A program made the position numbers and the translations under genes. From assembly GCA_902491915.1 (NCBI GenBank), contig CABUJL010000051.1:1-12207 (forward strand): a stretch of 12,207 nt of DNA. The letters are read 5' to 3'. Positions 6,935 through 12,207 of this stretch are shown piece by piece (position 1 is the first letter of the stretch; each line of letters starts with the position of its first letter). The notes under the pieces were generated by a model that was not told the DNA's origin, made no database searches, and was given only the letters and a program-made list of their open reading frames with translations. Source of the stretch: an uncultured Collinsella sp. Its GTDB lineage: Bacteria; Actinomycetota; Coriobacteriia; Coriobacteriales; Coriobacteriaceae.

Positions 6935-7639
6935 CTAGCGTTCGTCCACGAGCTTGTCGACGAGGGCTTTGAGCTCGGCCACCTCTCGCTCGAGTTCCTT
7001 GACGCGGCGGGCGTTCTCGGTGATGCCCTGGCGGTTGAGCGCGGACTGCTCGGCGGCGTCGTCGGGCATGTACTCGCGATGCTGCTTGGCATCGAAGCTC
7101 TCCTCGAACACGCGGCAGCCGTTGCGCTTGATGATGCGTCCCGGCACGCCCACGACGGTGCAGTTGTCGGGCACGTCCTTGACGACAACCGAGTTGCCGC
7201 CGATCTTGACGTTGTTGCCGATGCGAATGTTGCCGAGCACCTTGGCACCCGTGCCCACGGTGACGTTATCGCCGAGCGTTGGGTGGCGTTTGCCGGTCTC
7301 GTTGCCGGTGCCGCCGAGCGTAACGCCCTGGTAGAGTACACAGTTGTCGCCCACGACGGTGGTCTCGCCGATGACGACGCCCATGGCGTGGTCGATAAAG
7401 AAATGCTTGCCGATCTGTGCGGCGGGATGAATCTCGACGCCGGTGATGTGACGGGTGATTTGCGAGAGCACGCGGGCGAGCGAGCGATGACCGTGCTCCC
7501 AGAGCCAGTGCTCGGGCACGTGGTTCCACTTGGCGTGCAGGCCAGGATAGGAAAGGAAGATGACCAGACCGTTTTGCGCGGCGGGGTCCTGCGCTTGGAC
7601 GGTCTTGATGTCCTCGCGAATGGTATTGATAAAGCTCAC
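6935..7639 (-). CDS. cysE: Serine O-acetyltransferase
   Basis: 234 residues. The enzyme makes O-acetylserine from serine and acetyl-CoA, the first step of cysteine synthesis, in the cytosol. The N-terminal helical region is short (about 1-65, including HRSLARVLSQITRHITGVEI), then left-handed beta-helix hexapeptide repeats run from about 70 to 168. The catalytic Asp-His pair is at 83-84 (FIDHAMGVVIGET), and LYQGVTLGGTG and KRHPTLGDNV are family signatures. After the fold there is a tail of about 65 residues whose end (about 208-233) has clear Leu/Val heptads, a probable coiled coil. It ends in Arg and lacks the C-terminal Ile that docks into CysK in the E. coli complex. The GTG at 7639 is preferred because AGGGAGGG lies upstream; the in-frame ATG 87 bases further upstream lacks a site. 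No cysK is in the window. Confidence 0.92.
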   Translation of the reverse strand: MSFINTIREDIKTVQAQDPAAQNGLVIFLSYPGLHAKWNHVPEHWLWEHGHRSLARVLSQITRHITGVEIHPAAQIGKHFFIDHAMGVVIGETTVVGDNCVLYQGVTLGGTGNETGKRHPTLGDNVTVGTGAKVLGNIRIGNNVKIGGNSVVVKDVPDNCTVVGVPGRIIKRNGCRVFEESFDAKQHREYMPDDAAEQSALNRQGITENARRVKELEREVAELKALVDKLVDER

Positions 7640-7680
7640 CGGCCGCCCTCCCTTAGCGCCATGGCAATGCGATTCAATAA

Positions 7681-7697
7681 AGTATAGCGATTCGCTA
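7681..7697 (-). promoter_or_regulatory. Candidate cysE -10 with overlapping palindrome
   Basis: On the minus strand TATACT (plus 7681-7686) could be a -10, placing the start about 50 bases before the GTG. No good -35 is visible. A perfect 6-bp palindrome with a one-base centre, TAGCGA-T-TCGCTA (7685-7697), overlaps its upstream edge. This could be an operator or an activator site. Confidence 0.35.
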
Positions 7698-7784
7698 GGG
7701 ATTAGGAAGGACAATCTTGGCGGCATTGCGCGACAGGTGTCAGTTATGCAAACTTGCTGGTAATGGAGTCATGCTTTTGTGGGG

Positions 7785-7816
7785 TTGCGCACGAGGGGAC
7801 GCCGCAACCGTATACT
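7785..7816 (+). promoter_or_regulatory. Weak candidate promoter for the DedA gene
   Basis: TATACT at 7811-7816 is a good -10, but the nearest -35-like hexamer, TTGCGC (7785-7790), is 20 bases away. A start near 7823 would leave about 40 bases of leader. The rest of the 7698-7810 gap shows no other feature. Confidence 0.3.
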
Positions 7817-7862
7817 GGTCAACTTGGACGTATCCGCGCCCACAACTGAGAGGTTTTACTTC

Positions 7863-8510
7863 ATGGGTTTCATTAATTTTATCGCCGAGCTGCTCAAAGA
7901 CCCGCGCACCGCGATTGCCAGCTGGATCGCCGCCGGCCCGCTTATGGCCTACGGCTGCGTGTTCCTGATCATCTTTATCGAGACGGGCGTGGTGTTCTTC
8001 CCGTTCCTTCCCGGTGATTCGCTGCTGTTTGCTTCGGGCTTCTTTGCCCACAACGGTGGCTTTAACATCGTGGCTTTGCTGGCCGTCGCATGGGCTGCTG
8101 CCATCTTGGGCGATCAGTGCAACTTTATGATCGGTCACTTCTTTGGCCGCAAGATCATCGCTTCGGGTAAGGTCAAGGCCATGACGCCCGAGCGCATTAA
8201 AAAGTCCGAGGACTTCTTGGACAAGTGGGGCCACCTGGCCATTTTCCTCGGCCGCTTCTTCCCGTTTATCCGCACCTTTGTGCCCTTTATCGCCGGCATG
8301 GGCGGCATGCACTGGCGCAACTTTGTCATCTTTAACGTGCTGGGTGGCATTACCTGGTCAACGCTCTTTACGCTGCTGGGCTACTTCTTTGGCGGCATTC
8401 CCTTTGTGCAGGAGCACTTTGAGCTGCTGATTATCGGCATCGTTGCCGTGTCGATCATCCCGACCGTGGTCGGTCTGGTTAAGGCTAAGCTGGGCAAAAA
8501 GAACGCGTAG
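7863..8510 (+). CDS. DedA/VTT-family integral membrane protein
   Basis: 215 residues, typical for the family. Several hydrophobic segments are visible (about 27-48, 54-62, 68-88, 128-147, 152-178, 186-205). The family hallmarks are present: Glu40 in FIETGVVFFPFLPGD, Asp52 after PG, and the GRFFPFIRTFVPFIAGM motif (130-146) with Arg131 and Arg137, residues essential in E. coli DedA proteins. Members are flippase-like carriers; some recycle undecaprenyl phosphate or move phosphatidylethanolamine, and they support membrane potential and peptide-antibiotic resistance. Which lipid this one moves cannot be told. The start at ATG 7863 is supported by GAGAGG at 7848-7853 and by the family N-terminus; an in-frame upstream ATG at 7779 would add 28 unrelated residues. 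A strong terminator follows, so it is monocistronic. Confidence 0.92.
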   Translation: MGFINFIAELLKDPRTAIASWIAAGPLMAYGCVFLIIFIETGVVFFPFLPGDSLLFASGFFAHNGGFNIVALLAVAWAAAILGDQCNFMIGHFFGRKIIASGKVKAMTPERIKKSEDFLDKWGHLAIFLGRFFPFIRTFVPFIAGMGGMHWRNFVIFNVLGGITWSTLFTLLGYFFGGIPFVQEHFELLIIGIVAVSIIPTVVGLVKAKLGKKNA

Positions 8511-8538
8511 CTCGAGCCGGCGCGCAAACCGTGCAGTT

Positions 8539-8573
8539 GAGGCCCGTCACCGCTTACGGTGGCGGGCCTCTTT
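8539..8573 (+). terminator. Intrinsic terminator after the DedA gene
   Basis: A 14-bp stem (8539-8552 with 8557-8570, one G-T wobble), tetraloop CTTA, then TTTGGTTTC. It begins 28 bases after the stop codon. Confidence 0.85.
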
Positions 8574-8594
8574 GGTTTCGGTCAAATGAAAATA

Positions 8595-8646
8595 CTTTAC
8601 TTAGTTAAAGAAAAGCGTTTTATCAGACGCGTACGGGGAGTACAAT
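8595..8646 (+). promoter_or_regulatory. Candidate ilvE promoter with upstream dyad
   Basis: TACAAT (8641-8646) is a strong -10; the -35 is poor (TTTTAT at 8618-8623, 17-base spacer). An upstream dyad CTTTA-N6-TAAAG (8595-8610) could be an activator or repressor site. The expected start at 8653-8654 falls on the ATG of the leader ORF, about 147 bases before the ilvE start. The intervening G+C-rich leader shows no recognisable T-box or riboswitch core. Confidence 0.45.
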
Positions 8647-8653
8647 CTCGTGC

Positions 8654-8803
8654 ATGCGAATCGACGTGCCATCGGCTTTGATGCTGTTCGCGTGTCCCGT
8701 CCGGCTCTACGCTCCGGGCGTGCGACGTTGCGACGCGGTCGGCCTCGGTCCTTGCGTGCGGGTTCGCGAGTTTGCAACTGTGTATGTAAGGAGCGACATA
8801 TGA
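8654..8803 (+). CDS. Possible leaderless 49-residue leader ORF upstream of ilvE
   Basis: The ORF starts MRIDVPSALMLFACP and ends VYVRSDI; its TGA (8801-8803) overlaps the ilvE ATG as ATGA. The start codon lies seven bases after the TACAAT -10, just where a leaderless actinobacterial transcript would begin. It is moderately rich in Val, Leu and Ile codons but has no run of them, so it is not a classic attenuator peptide. The G+C-rich sequence keeps all three frames fairly open, so chance is a real alternative. The ilvE frame is also open through this stretch, from GTG 8650. Confidence 0.25.
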   Translation: MRIDVPSALMLFACPVRLYAPGVRRCDAVGLGPCVRVREFATVYVRSDI

Positions 8804-9852
8804 CTGTCGAGAAGAAGGATATCGATTGGGGTAGCCTCGGCTTTGGCTACATGAAGACCGATTACAGCTACGAGGCTCATTGGAAGGATGGCGAGTGGGA
8901 CGAGGGTGGCCTGACCACCGACCACACCCTGCATGTCTCCGAGTGCGGCGGCATCTTCCATTACTGCCAGGAGGTCTTTGAGGGCCTGAAGGCCTACACC
9001 GCCGAGGACGGCAGCATCGTCTGTTTCCGTCCCGACATGAACGCCGAGCGTATGTACAACTCTGCCCAGCGCCTCGAGATGCCCCCGTTCCCCAAGGACA
9101 AGTTCGTTGAGGCCGTCAAGCAGGTCGTTTCTGCTAACGCCGCCTGGGTTCCGCCCTTCGGTTCTGGTGCAACCCTGTACGTGCGTCCGTTTATGATCGG
9201 CTCCGGTGACGTGATCGGCGTGGCTCCCGCTCCTGAGTACACGTTCCGCATCCTCGTGACCCCGGTCGGTCCGTACTTTAAGGGTGGCCTCAAGCCCGTC
9301 AAGCTGCGCGTTTCCGAGTATGACCGTGCCGCACCGCACGGCACCGGCAACATCAAGGCCGGCCTGAACTACGCCATGTCCCTTAAACCCACGATGGAGG
9401 CCCATCGCGAGGGCTATGCCGAGAACCTGTATCTCGACTCCGAGTCCCGCACCTATGTCGAGGAGACCGGTGGCGCCAACGTCCTGTTCGTGAAAGAAGA
9501 TGGCACGCTCGTCGTTCCGCAGTCGCACACCGACTCCATCCTGCCCTCTATCACCCGCCGTTCGCTCGTTCAGGTTGCTCAGGACCTGGGCATGACCGTT
9601 GACCAGCGCCCCGTCGAGTGGGCCGAGGTCAAGGCCGGCACCTTTGTCGAGTGCGGCCTGTGCGGCACCGCTGCCGTCATCTCTCCGGTTGGCGAAATCG
9701 ACAACAAGGTTTACGGCGCCGACGAGACCGTGACCTTCCCGGCTGGATACACCGAGATCGGCCCTGTGATGAAGAAGCTTCGCGAGACCCTGACTGGTAT
9801 CCAGTCCGGTGCTGTCGAGGACAAGCACAACTGGGTTTACACCGTCGCGTAA
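8800..9852 (+). CDS. ilvE: Branched-chain amino acid aminotransferase
   Basis: 350 residues, the length of the class IV aminotransferases of the BCAT type. This PLP enzyme moves the amino group between glutamate and the keto acids of Val, Leu and Ile, the last step of their synthesis. The sequence shows FEGLKAY (60-66), YVRPFMIGSG (127-136), the PLP lysine Lys186 in HGTGNIKAGLNYAMSL, the YVEETGGANVLFV segment (219-231) that closes the active site, and VECGLCGTAAVISPVGEI (283-300) for the cofactor phosphate and the substrate. The start at ATG 8800 is set by AAGGAG at 8788-8793, six bases upstream; the longer frame from GTG 8650 would add a 50-residue Arg-rich extension not found in the family. 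No other ilv/leu gene is adjacent, so it is a stand-alone unit. Confidence 0.95.
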   Translation: MTVEKKDIDWGSLGFGYMKTDYSYEAHWKDGEWDEGGLTTDHTLHVSECGGIFHYCQEVFEGLKAYTAEDGSIVCFRPDMNAERMYNSAQRLEMPPFPKDKFVEAVKQVVSANAAWVPPFGSGATLYVRPFMIGSGDVIGVAPAPEYTFRILVTPVGPYFKGGLKPVKLRVSEYDRAAPHGTGNIKAGLNYAMSLKPTMEAHREGYAENLYLDSESRTYVEETGGANVLFVKEDGTLVVPQSHTDSILPSITRRSLVQVAQDLGMTVDQRPVEWAEVKAGTFVECGLCGTAAVISPVGEIDNKVYGADETVTFPAGYTEIGPVMKKLRETLTGIQSGAVEDKHNWVYTVA

Positions 9853-9868
9853 TTAGCCTTTCCTGTCC

Positions 9869-9993
9869 GGGCAGAGAGCAAGCTCCCTCCCGGCGCGTCC
9901 TCGGACATGCAAGAAGCCCTCGCTGCGCACTTCGTGCGGCGAGGGCTTCTTGCGTCCTGCGGAGTGCGCCGGGAGGGAGCTTGCTCTCCGCCC
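9869..9993. repeat. 125-bp nested inverted-repeat element
   Basis: The outer arms are a perfect 23-bp inverted repeat (9874-9896 with 9966-9988), extended past one mismatch by GGGC/GCCC (9869-9872, 9990-9993). Inside is a second hairpin: a 14-bp perfect stem (9910-9923 with 9939-9952) topped by 5 bp (9926-9930 with 9934-9938) and a TTC loop. Neither strand shows a T-run after the inner stem, so it is not a standard terminator. It begins 17 bases after the ilvE stop. It could be an mRNA 3'-stabilising structure or a palindromic mobile repeat. Confidence 0.8.
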
Positions 9994-10046
9994 TGCGGGC
10001 TCGGCGATGTCACAACGAACAATAATTAATCTGAATTAAAGATGGT

Positions 10047-10076
10047 GCGCGGCCTTTTAGGCCGCGCTTTTGTTTT
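10047..10076 (+). terminator. Intrinsic terminator downstream of ilvE
   Basis: An 8-bp perfect stem GCGCGGCC (10047-10054) / GGCCGCGC (10060-10067), loop TTTTA, then TTTTGTTTT (10068-10076). This is the first canonical terminator after ilvE, 195 bases past its stop; no gene lies between. Confidence 0.85.
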
Positions 10077-10100
10077 GGTTCGCGCCATGTGGGGGTGGTG

Positions 10101-10311
10101 GCGACGTGCATTTTTGCGAGTATTCTGCAATCGAAGACCCCTGCATACCGACCTCGGGCAAAAAATCGGGAGTTCTCGATGTTTTCTACGAATGATGGGC
10201 GGGGTTATGGGCTGACAGCGTTTGATTTGCAGGGATAATTGTGCTCTTTAGCATTTATTGCGGTACCCGAAGCTCCTGGTTATGTTGAATACTCCTAAAA
10301 ATGCACGGCGC
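10101..10311. mobile_element. Candidate MITE-like element with 25-bp terminal inverted repeats
   Basis: The left end (10101-10125) and right end (10287-10311) are inverted copies matching at 22 of 25 positions, with CGTGCATTTTT and GAGTATTC as identical blocks. The enclosed 161 bases carry no long ORF and little further complementarity. There is no obvious target-site duplication. The size and ends resemble a non-autonomous miniature transposable element, but a protein-binding or RNA role is possible. The 10077-10100 and 10312-10330 flanks hold nothing else I can identify. Confidence 0.45.
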
Positions 10312-10330
10312 TTAGAGGGGGACCTTCGCG

Positions 10331-10376
10331 AAAAAGGAAACCGCCCCGTCGAAGTATGCATTCGACGGGGCGGTTT
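10331..10376 (-). terminator. Intrinsic terminator of lemA
   Basis: A perfect 16-bp stem (10338-10353 with 10361-10376) and a 7-base loop. On the minus strand it is followed by TTTCCTTTTT (last stem bases through 10331). It lies 36 bases beyond the lemA stop. Confidence 0.9.
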
Positions 10377-10412
10377 ATGCATTTGGCCGATTAAGGATGC
10401 ACTGCCAAACTA

Positions 10413-10964
10413 CTAGAACTTGACGGTCGGGGCCTGGCGGGCTGCTTCGGCGGCCTCGAAGCCCTGGCGCTCCTTAAACTGAAAGATGCCGGCAAAGATG
10501 ACAGCCGGGAACGTCTGAATGGCGTTGTTGTAGCTGAGCACGCAGTCGTTGTAGCTCTGGCGTGCATAGCTAATCTTGTTCTCGGTATCCTCGAGCGATG
10601 CCTGCAGCTGCGTAAAGTTGGTGTTTGCCTTAAGATCGGGATAGGCCTCGGCTACGGCGAAGAGCTGACGCAGCGCACCGGTCAGCACGTTGTCGGCTTC
10701 CATCTTGGCCTCGGGCGTGGTGGCCTTGACGGCGGTGTTACGCGCGCTGATCACGGCGGAGAGCGTCTCCTGCTCGTGCTTGGCGTAGCCCTTGACGGTC
10801 TCGACCAGATTGGGGATCAGGTCGTTGCGGCGCTGCAGCTGCGTATCGATGTTCTGCCAGGCGTTATCGATGCGGTTACGCTTGGTGACCATGTTGTTGT
10901 AGATGCCGGCGATGGCGCAGACAATCACAATGACAACAACGATGCCGATGATGACGGTAATCAT
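10413..10964 (-). CDS. lemA: LemA family membrane-anchored protein
   Basis: 183 residues, standard LemA length. One N-terminal membrane span (MITVIIGIVVVIVIVCAIAGIYN, about 1-23, split here as MITVIIGIVVV and IVIVCAIAGIYN) is followed by the conserved YNNMVTKRNRIDNAWQNID segment and QRRNDLIPNLVETVKGYAKHE, the family's hallmark (QLxRRxDLIPNLVxTVKGY). A long antiparallel helical bundle follows, and the C-terminal NAIQTFPAVIFAGIFQF matches the family's end (FPxxxxAxxFxF). Topology should be a short outside N-terminus with the bundle in the cytosol. The function of LemA is poorly known; it often neighbours TPM_phosphatase or HtpX-type genes, absent here. GGAG lies just before the ATG at 10964; the longer frame reaching 11192 overlaps the divergent regulator and is unlikely. 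It is monocistronic, ending at a strong terminator. Confidence 0.93.
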   Translation of the reverse strand: MITVIIGIVVVIVIVCAIAGIYNNMVTKRNRIDNAWQNIDTQLQRRNDLIPNLVETVKGYAKHEQETLSAVISARNTAVKATTPEAKMEADNVLTGALRQLFAVAEAYPDLKANTNFTQLQASLEDTENKISYARQSYNDCVLSYNNAIQTFPAVIFAGIFQFKERQGFEAAEAARQAPTVKF

Positions 10965-11011
10965 GATGTCTCCGTTTCGAATGGCCGCGGCGGCATGCGC
11001 CAGCTGCCGTT

Positions 11012-11038
11012 GGTATAACGCTACTAGTATACCCGCAA
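11012..11038 (-). promoter_or_regulatory. Weak candidate lemA promoter
   Basis: On the minus strand TTGCGG (plus 11033-11038) and TATACC (11012-11017) are 15 bases apart, a short spacer. A second TATACT (11026-11031) lacks a -35. Either would give a leader of roughly 40-55 bases. The 199-base divergent gap to the regulator shows no clear promoter in the other direction. Confidence 0.3.
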
Positions 11039-11163
11039 CGTTTTGCCGTGCCGAACTTTCCGGTAAGCGTTGTGTTTTCGGCGGGGTTGGCACCGGGGCA
11101 AAGCGCGCGAGGTACAGGTGTAAGATATGCGACAGATTGACGAGTGTTGTCTTTGCCCTGAGG

Positions 11164-11760
11164 ATGGCGATACCAGTGGACCTTCGCATCAAGAAAACCT
11201 ACCGCGCCCTGTTCGATGCCTTCACCGAGCTTCTCGAGGAGCATCGTTTTGAGGACCTGACGGTTGCCATGCTGTGCGACCGCGCCATGATTCGCCGCAC
11301 GACGTTCTACAAGCACTTTCGCGACAAGAACGATTACTTTGCCTTTTATATCGATGAGCTCATGTCGGGCTTGCCGCAAAAACAGCCCGATGAGGCCGGC
11401 GTGGTGTCTGCCGAGGACGTGCGCGCGCTTCGACACGCGATTTTGGACGATGCCATGGATTTGATTCTGACGCACGAGCGGCTCATGGATAACATTTTGG
11501 CAAGCAGCATGTCGGGTATGTTGACCAACGTTATTTGCGACCGCATTGCCCGCTCCATCCGCGAGCGTGTGATGAACGTGCTTGCCGAGGATGCCCTGGC
11601 CCCCGTGTCACTCGAGACGACGTCTGAGTTTGTCGCCGGCGGTATTATTCGACTTTTCACGATATGGTGGGAATCGGGCCACGATCTTGAGCGTCGACCT
11701 GAGATAGCCGACGTGGTCGATGCACTGTTTGAGCGGACCATGACACCGGTGCATCACTAA
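11164..11760 (+). CDS. TetR-family transcriptional regulator
   Basis: 198 residues. The N-terminal TetR DNA-binding domain is clear: RIKKTYRALFDAFTELLEEH (about 8-27) as helix 1, then LTVAMLCDRAMIRRTTFYKHF (32-52), with TTFYKHFRDK the recognition-helix signature. The remaining helical domain should dimerise and bind a ligand; its sequence resembles the TetR_C-33 or DhaS-type branch by general look only. The start is uncertain: ATG 11164 has GAGG immediately before it (too close), while GTG 11176, four codons on, has the same GAGG 12 bases upstream. It is divergent from lemA, 199 bases away, but a link to lemA is only a guess. Its stop lies two bases from the end of the convergent tRNA gene, so no terminator of its own can fit before that gene. 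Confidence 0.9.
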   Translation: MAIPVDLRIKKTYRALFDAFTELLEEHRFEDLTVAMLCDRAMIRRTTFYKHFRDKNDYFAFYIDELMSGLPQKQPDEAGVVSAEDVRALRHAILDDAMDLILTHERLMDNILASSMSGMLTNVICDRIARSIRERVMNVLAEDALAPVSLETTSEFVAGGIIRLFTIWWESGHDLERRPEIADVVDALFERTMTPVHH

Positions 11761-11762
11761 GG

Positions 11763-11852
11763 TGGCGGAGAGAGGGGGATTCGAACCCCCGGAACGCTCT
11801 CGCGCTCAACGGTTTTCAAGACCGCCGCATTCAACCGCTCTGCCATCTCTCC
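11763..11852 (-). tRNA. tRNA-Ser (anticodon UGA)
   Basis: 90 bases including an encoded CCA (plus 11763-11765). The acceptor stem is GGAGAGA (11846-11852) with TCTCTCC (11767-11773), discriminator G. The anticodon loop CTTGAAA (11814-11820) carries TGA at 11816-11818, which reads UCN serine codons, chiefly UCA. A long variable arm typical of class II tRNAs and a GGGGG-TTCGAAT-CCCCC T-arm complete it. A TATCAT -10 (plus 11863-11868) lies upstream on the minus strand. Confidence 0.97.
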
Positions 11853-11903
11853 GTGAGTCGTAATGATAGCATCGTTTTGAATTTGCAACAGGGAAGGCGA
11901 ACG

Positions 11904-12207
11904 ATGACGATCACCGAAATCGACGAGAAGTTCATGCGCGAGGCGCTGGCGGAGGCGCGAGCCGCCGCGGCGGTGGGCGAGGTGCCCATCGGAGCCGTAG
12001 TGGTGCGCGACGGCGAGATCGTCGCGAGGGCGCACAATCGGCGCGAGCTCGATCAGGATCCTTCGGCTCATGCAGAGTTCGCGGCCCTGTGCGCTGCCGC
12101 TCGGTCGCTTGGACGCTGGCGCCTTTCCGATTGCACGGTCTACGTGACGCTCGAGCCATGCTGCATGTGTGCGGGGCTTATGGTTAACGCGCGCGTGGGG
12201 CGCTGCG
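11904..12207 (+). CDS. tadA: tRNA-specific adenosine deaminase (3' end outside window)
   Basis: The first 101 residues are present; the frame is open at the window end. The enzyme converts A34 to inosine in the anticodon of tRNA-Arg(ACG), in the cytosol. The cytidine-deaminase-like zinc site is complete: His56 and Glu58 in SAHAEF, where Glu is the proton shuttle, and Cys86 and Cys89 in EPCCMCAG. The N-terminal MREALAEARAAAAVGEVPIGAVVV matches the family's first helix and strand, which fixes the start; GGGAAGG at 11891-11897 is six bases before the ATG. It diverges from tRNA-Ser, 51 bases away, a neighbourhood common in bacteria, where SRP RNA and dnaX often follow. The missing part should be about 40-60 residues. 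Confidence 0.95.
   Translation, partial: MTITEIDEKFMREALAEARAAAAVGEVPIGAVVVRDGEIVARAHNRRELDQDPSAHAEFAALCAAARSLGRWRLSDCTVYVTLEPCCMCAGLMVNARVGRC

Noticed and set aside
8647..8799. T-box, riboswitch or classic attenuator in the ilvE leader
   Set aside because: I see no T-box TGGNACC core, no run of Val/Leu/Ile codons and no terminator/antiterminator pair before the ilvE ribosome site.
8707..9828. 373-codon open frame on the minus strand
   Set aside because: It is antisense to ilvE with no recognisable domain; it is a shadow frame.
9903..9960. Inner hairpin after ilvE as an intrinsic terminator
   Set aside because: No T-run follows the stem on either strand; the hairpin at 10047-10076 with TTTTGTTTT is the better terminator.
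10179..10238. A 19-codon ORF (MFSTNDGRGYG...) inside the TIR element, preceded by GGGAG
   Set aside because: It is too short to separate from chance and has no promoter or conservation evidence, so it is not listed as a gene.
10903..11163. Longer start for the TetR-type regulator at 10903
   Set aside because: It would run antisense through the start of lemA, and the added residues do not resemble the family N-terminus.
10965..11192. Longer start for lemA reaching 11192
   Set aside because: It would put a 76-residue extension ahead of the membrane span, overlap the divergent regulator and ignore the GGAG site at the 10964 start.
1..12207. CRISPR array, prophage, integron or transposase gene
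   Set aside because: No regularly spaced direct repeats, integrase, transposase or phage structural motif is visible in any frame.

Overview
The window is a high-G+C bacterial chromosome segment. Codon use, leader style, and the gene set (IlvE, LemA, DedA, TadA and a PrpR/NtrC-like regulator end) suggest a Coriobacteriia actinobacterium, most likely a gut Collinsella or close relative. That assignment is from memory of protein style and not from a search. There is no phage, plasmid, CRISPR array or transposase gene. Most of it is ordinary chromosome: short transcription units separated by clear hairpin terminators and several small palindromic repeats.

Layout. (1) 1-1290: the 3' end of a regulator with a Fis-type HTH, then a small single-span membrane protein and a REP-like palindrome. 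(2) 1306-2474: a minus-strand nitroreductase, and a plus-strand 96-residue protein of unknown function with its own terminator. (3) 2518-6899: a three-gene operon of a MarR-type repressor and two ABC half-exporters. The genes overlap or nearly touch. The two exporters carry complementary defects in one ATP site, as in heterodimeric multidrug exporters of the TM287/288, BmrCD and LmrCD type. A strong promoter precedes marR and is flanked by two copies of an AGTC-N8-GACT-like dyad, a good autoregulation candidate. (4) 6935-7639: minus-strand serine O-acetyltransferase with an unusual coiled-coil tail. (5) 7863-8573: a DedA-family membrane protein with terminator. (6) 8595-9852: branched-chain aminotransferase IlvE behind a long leader that can encode a 49-residue leaderless ORF ending on the ilvE start codon. 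(7) 9853-10412: a gene-free stretch of 560 bases packed with structure: a 125-bp nested inverted repeat, a terminator, a ~210-bp element with 25-bp terminal inverted repeats, and the lemA terminator. (8) 10413-11760: lemA (minus) divergent from a TetR-type regulator (plus). (9) 11763-12207: tRNA-Ser(UGA) on the minus strand and the start of tadA, cut by the window end.

How they fit: the MarR/ABC operon is a self-contained regulated efflux module. cysE and ilvE are separate amino-acid biosynthesis units (cysteine; Val/Leu/Ile). tRNA-Ser next to tadA is a common bacterial neighbourhood, often followed by the SRP RNA and dnaX, so these may lie just beyond the window.

The most interesting non-coding signals are the two structured elements at 9869-9993 and 10101-10311, the ilvE leader ORF, and the paired operator-like dyads before marR. 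I found no clear candidate for a wholly new multi-gene system.
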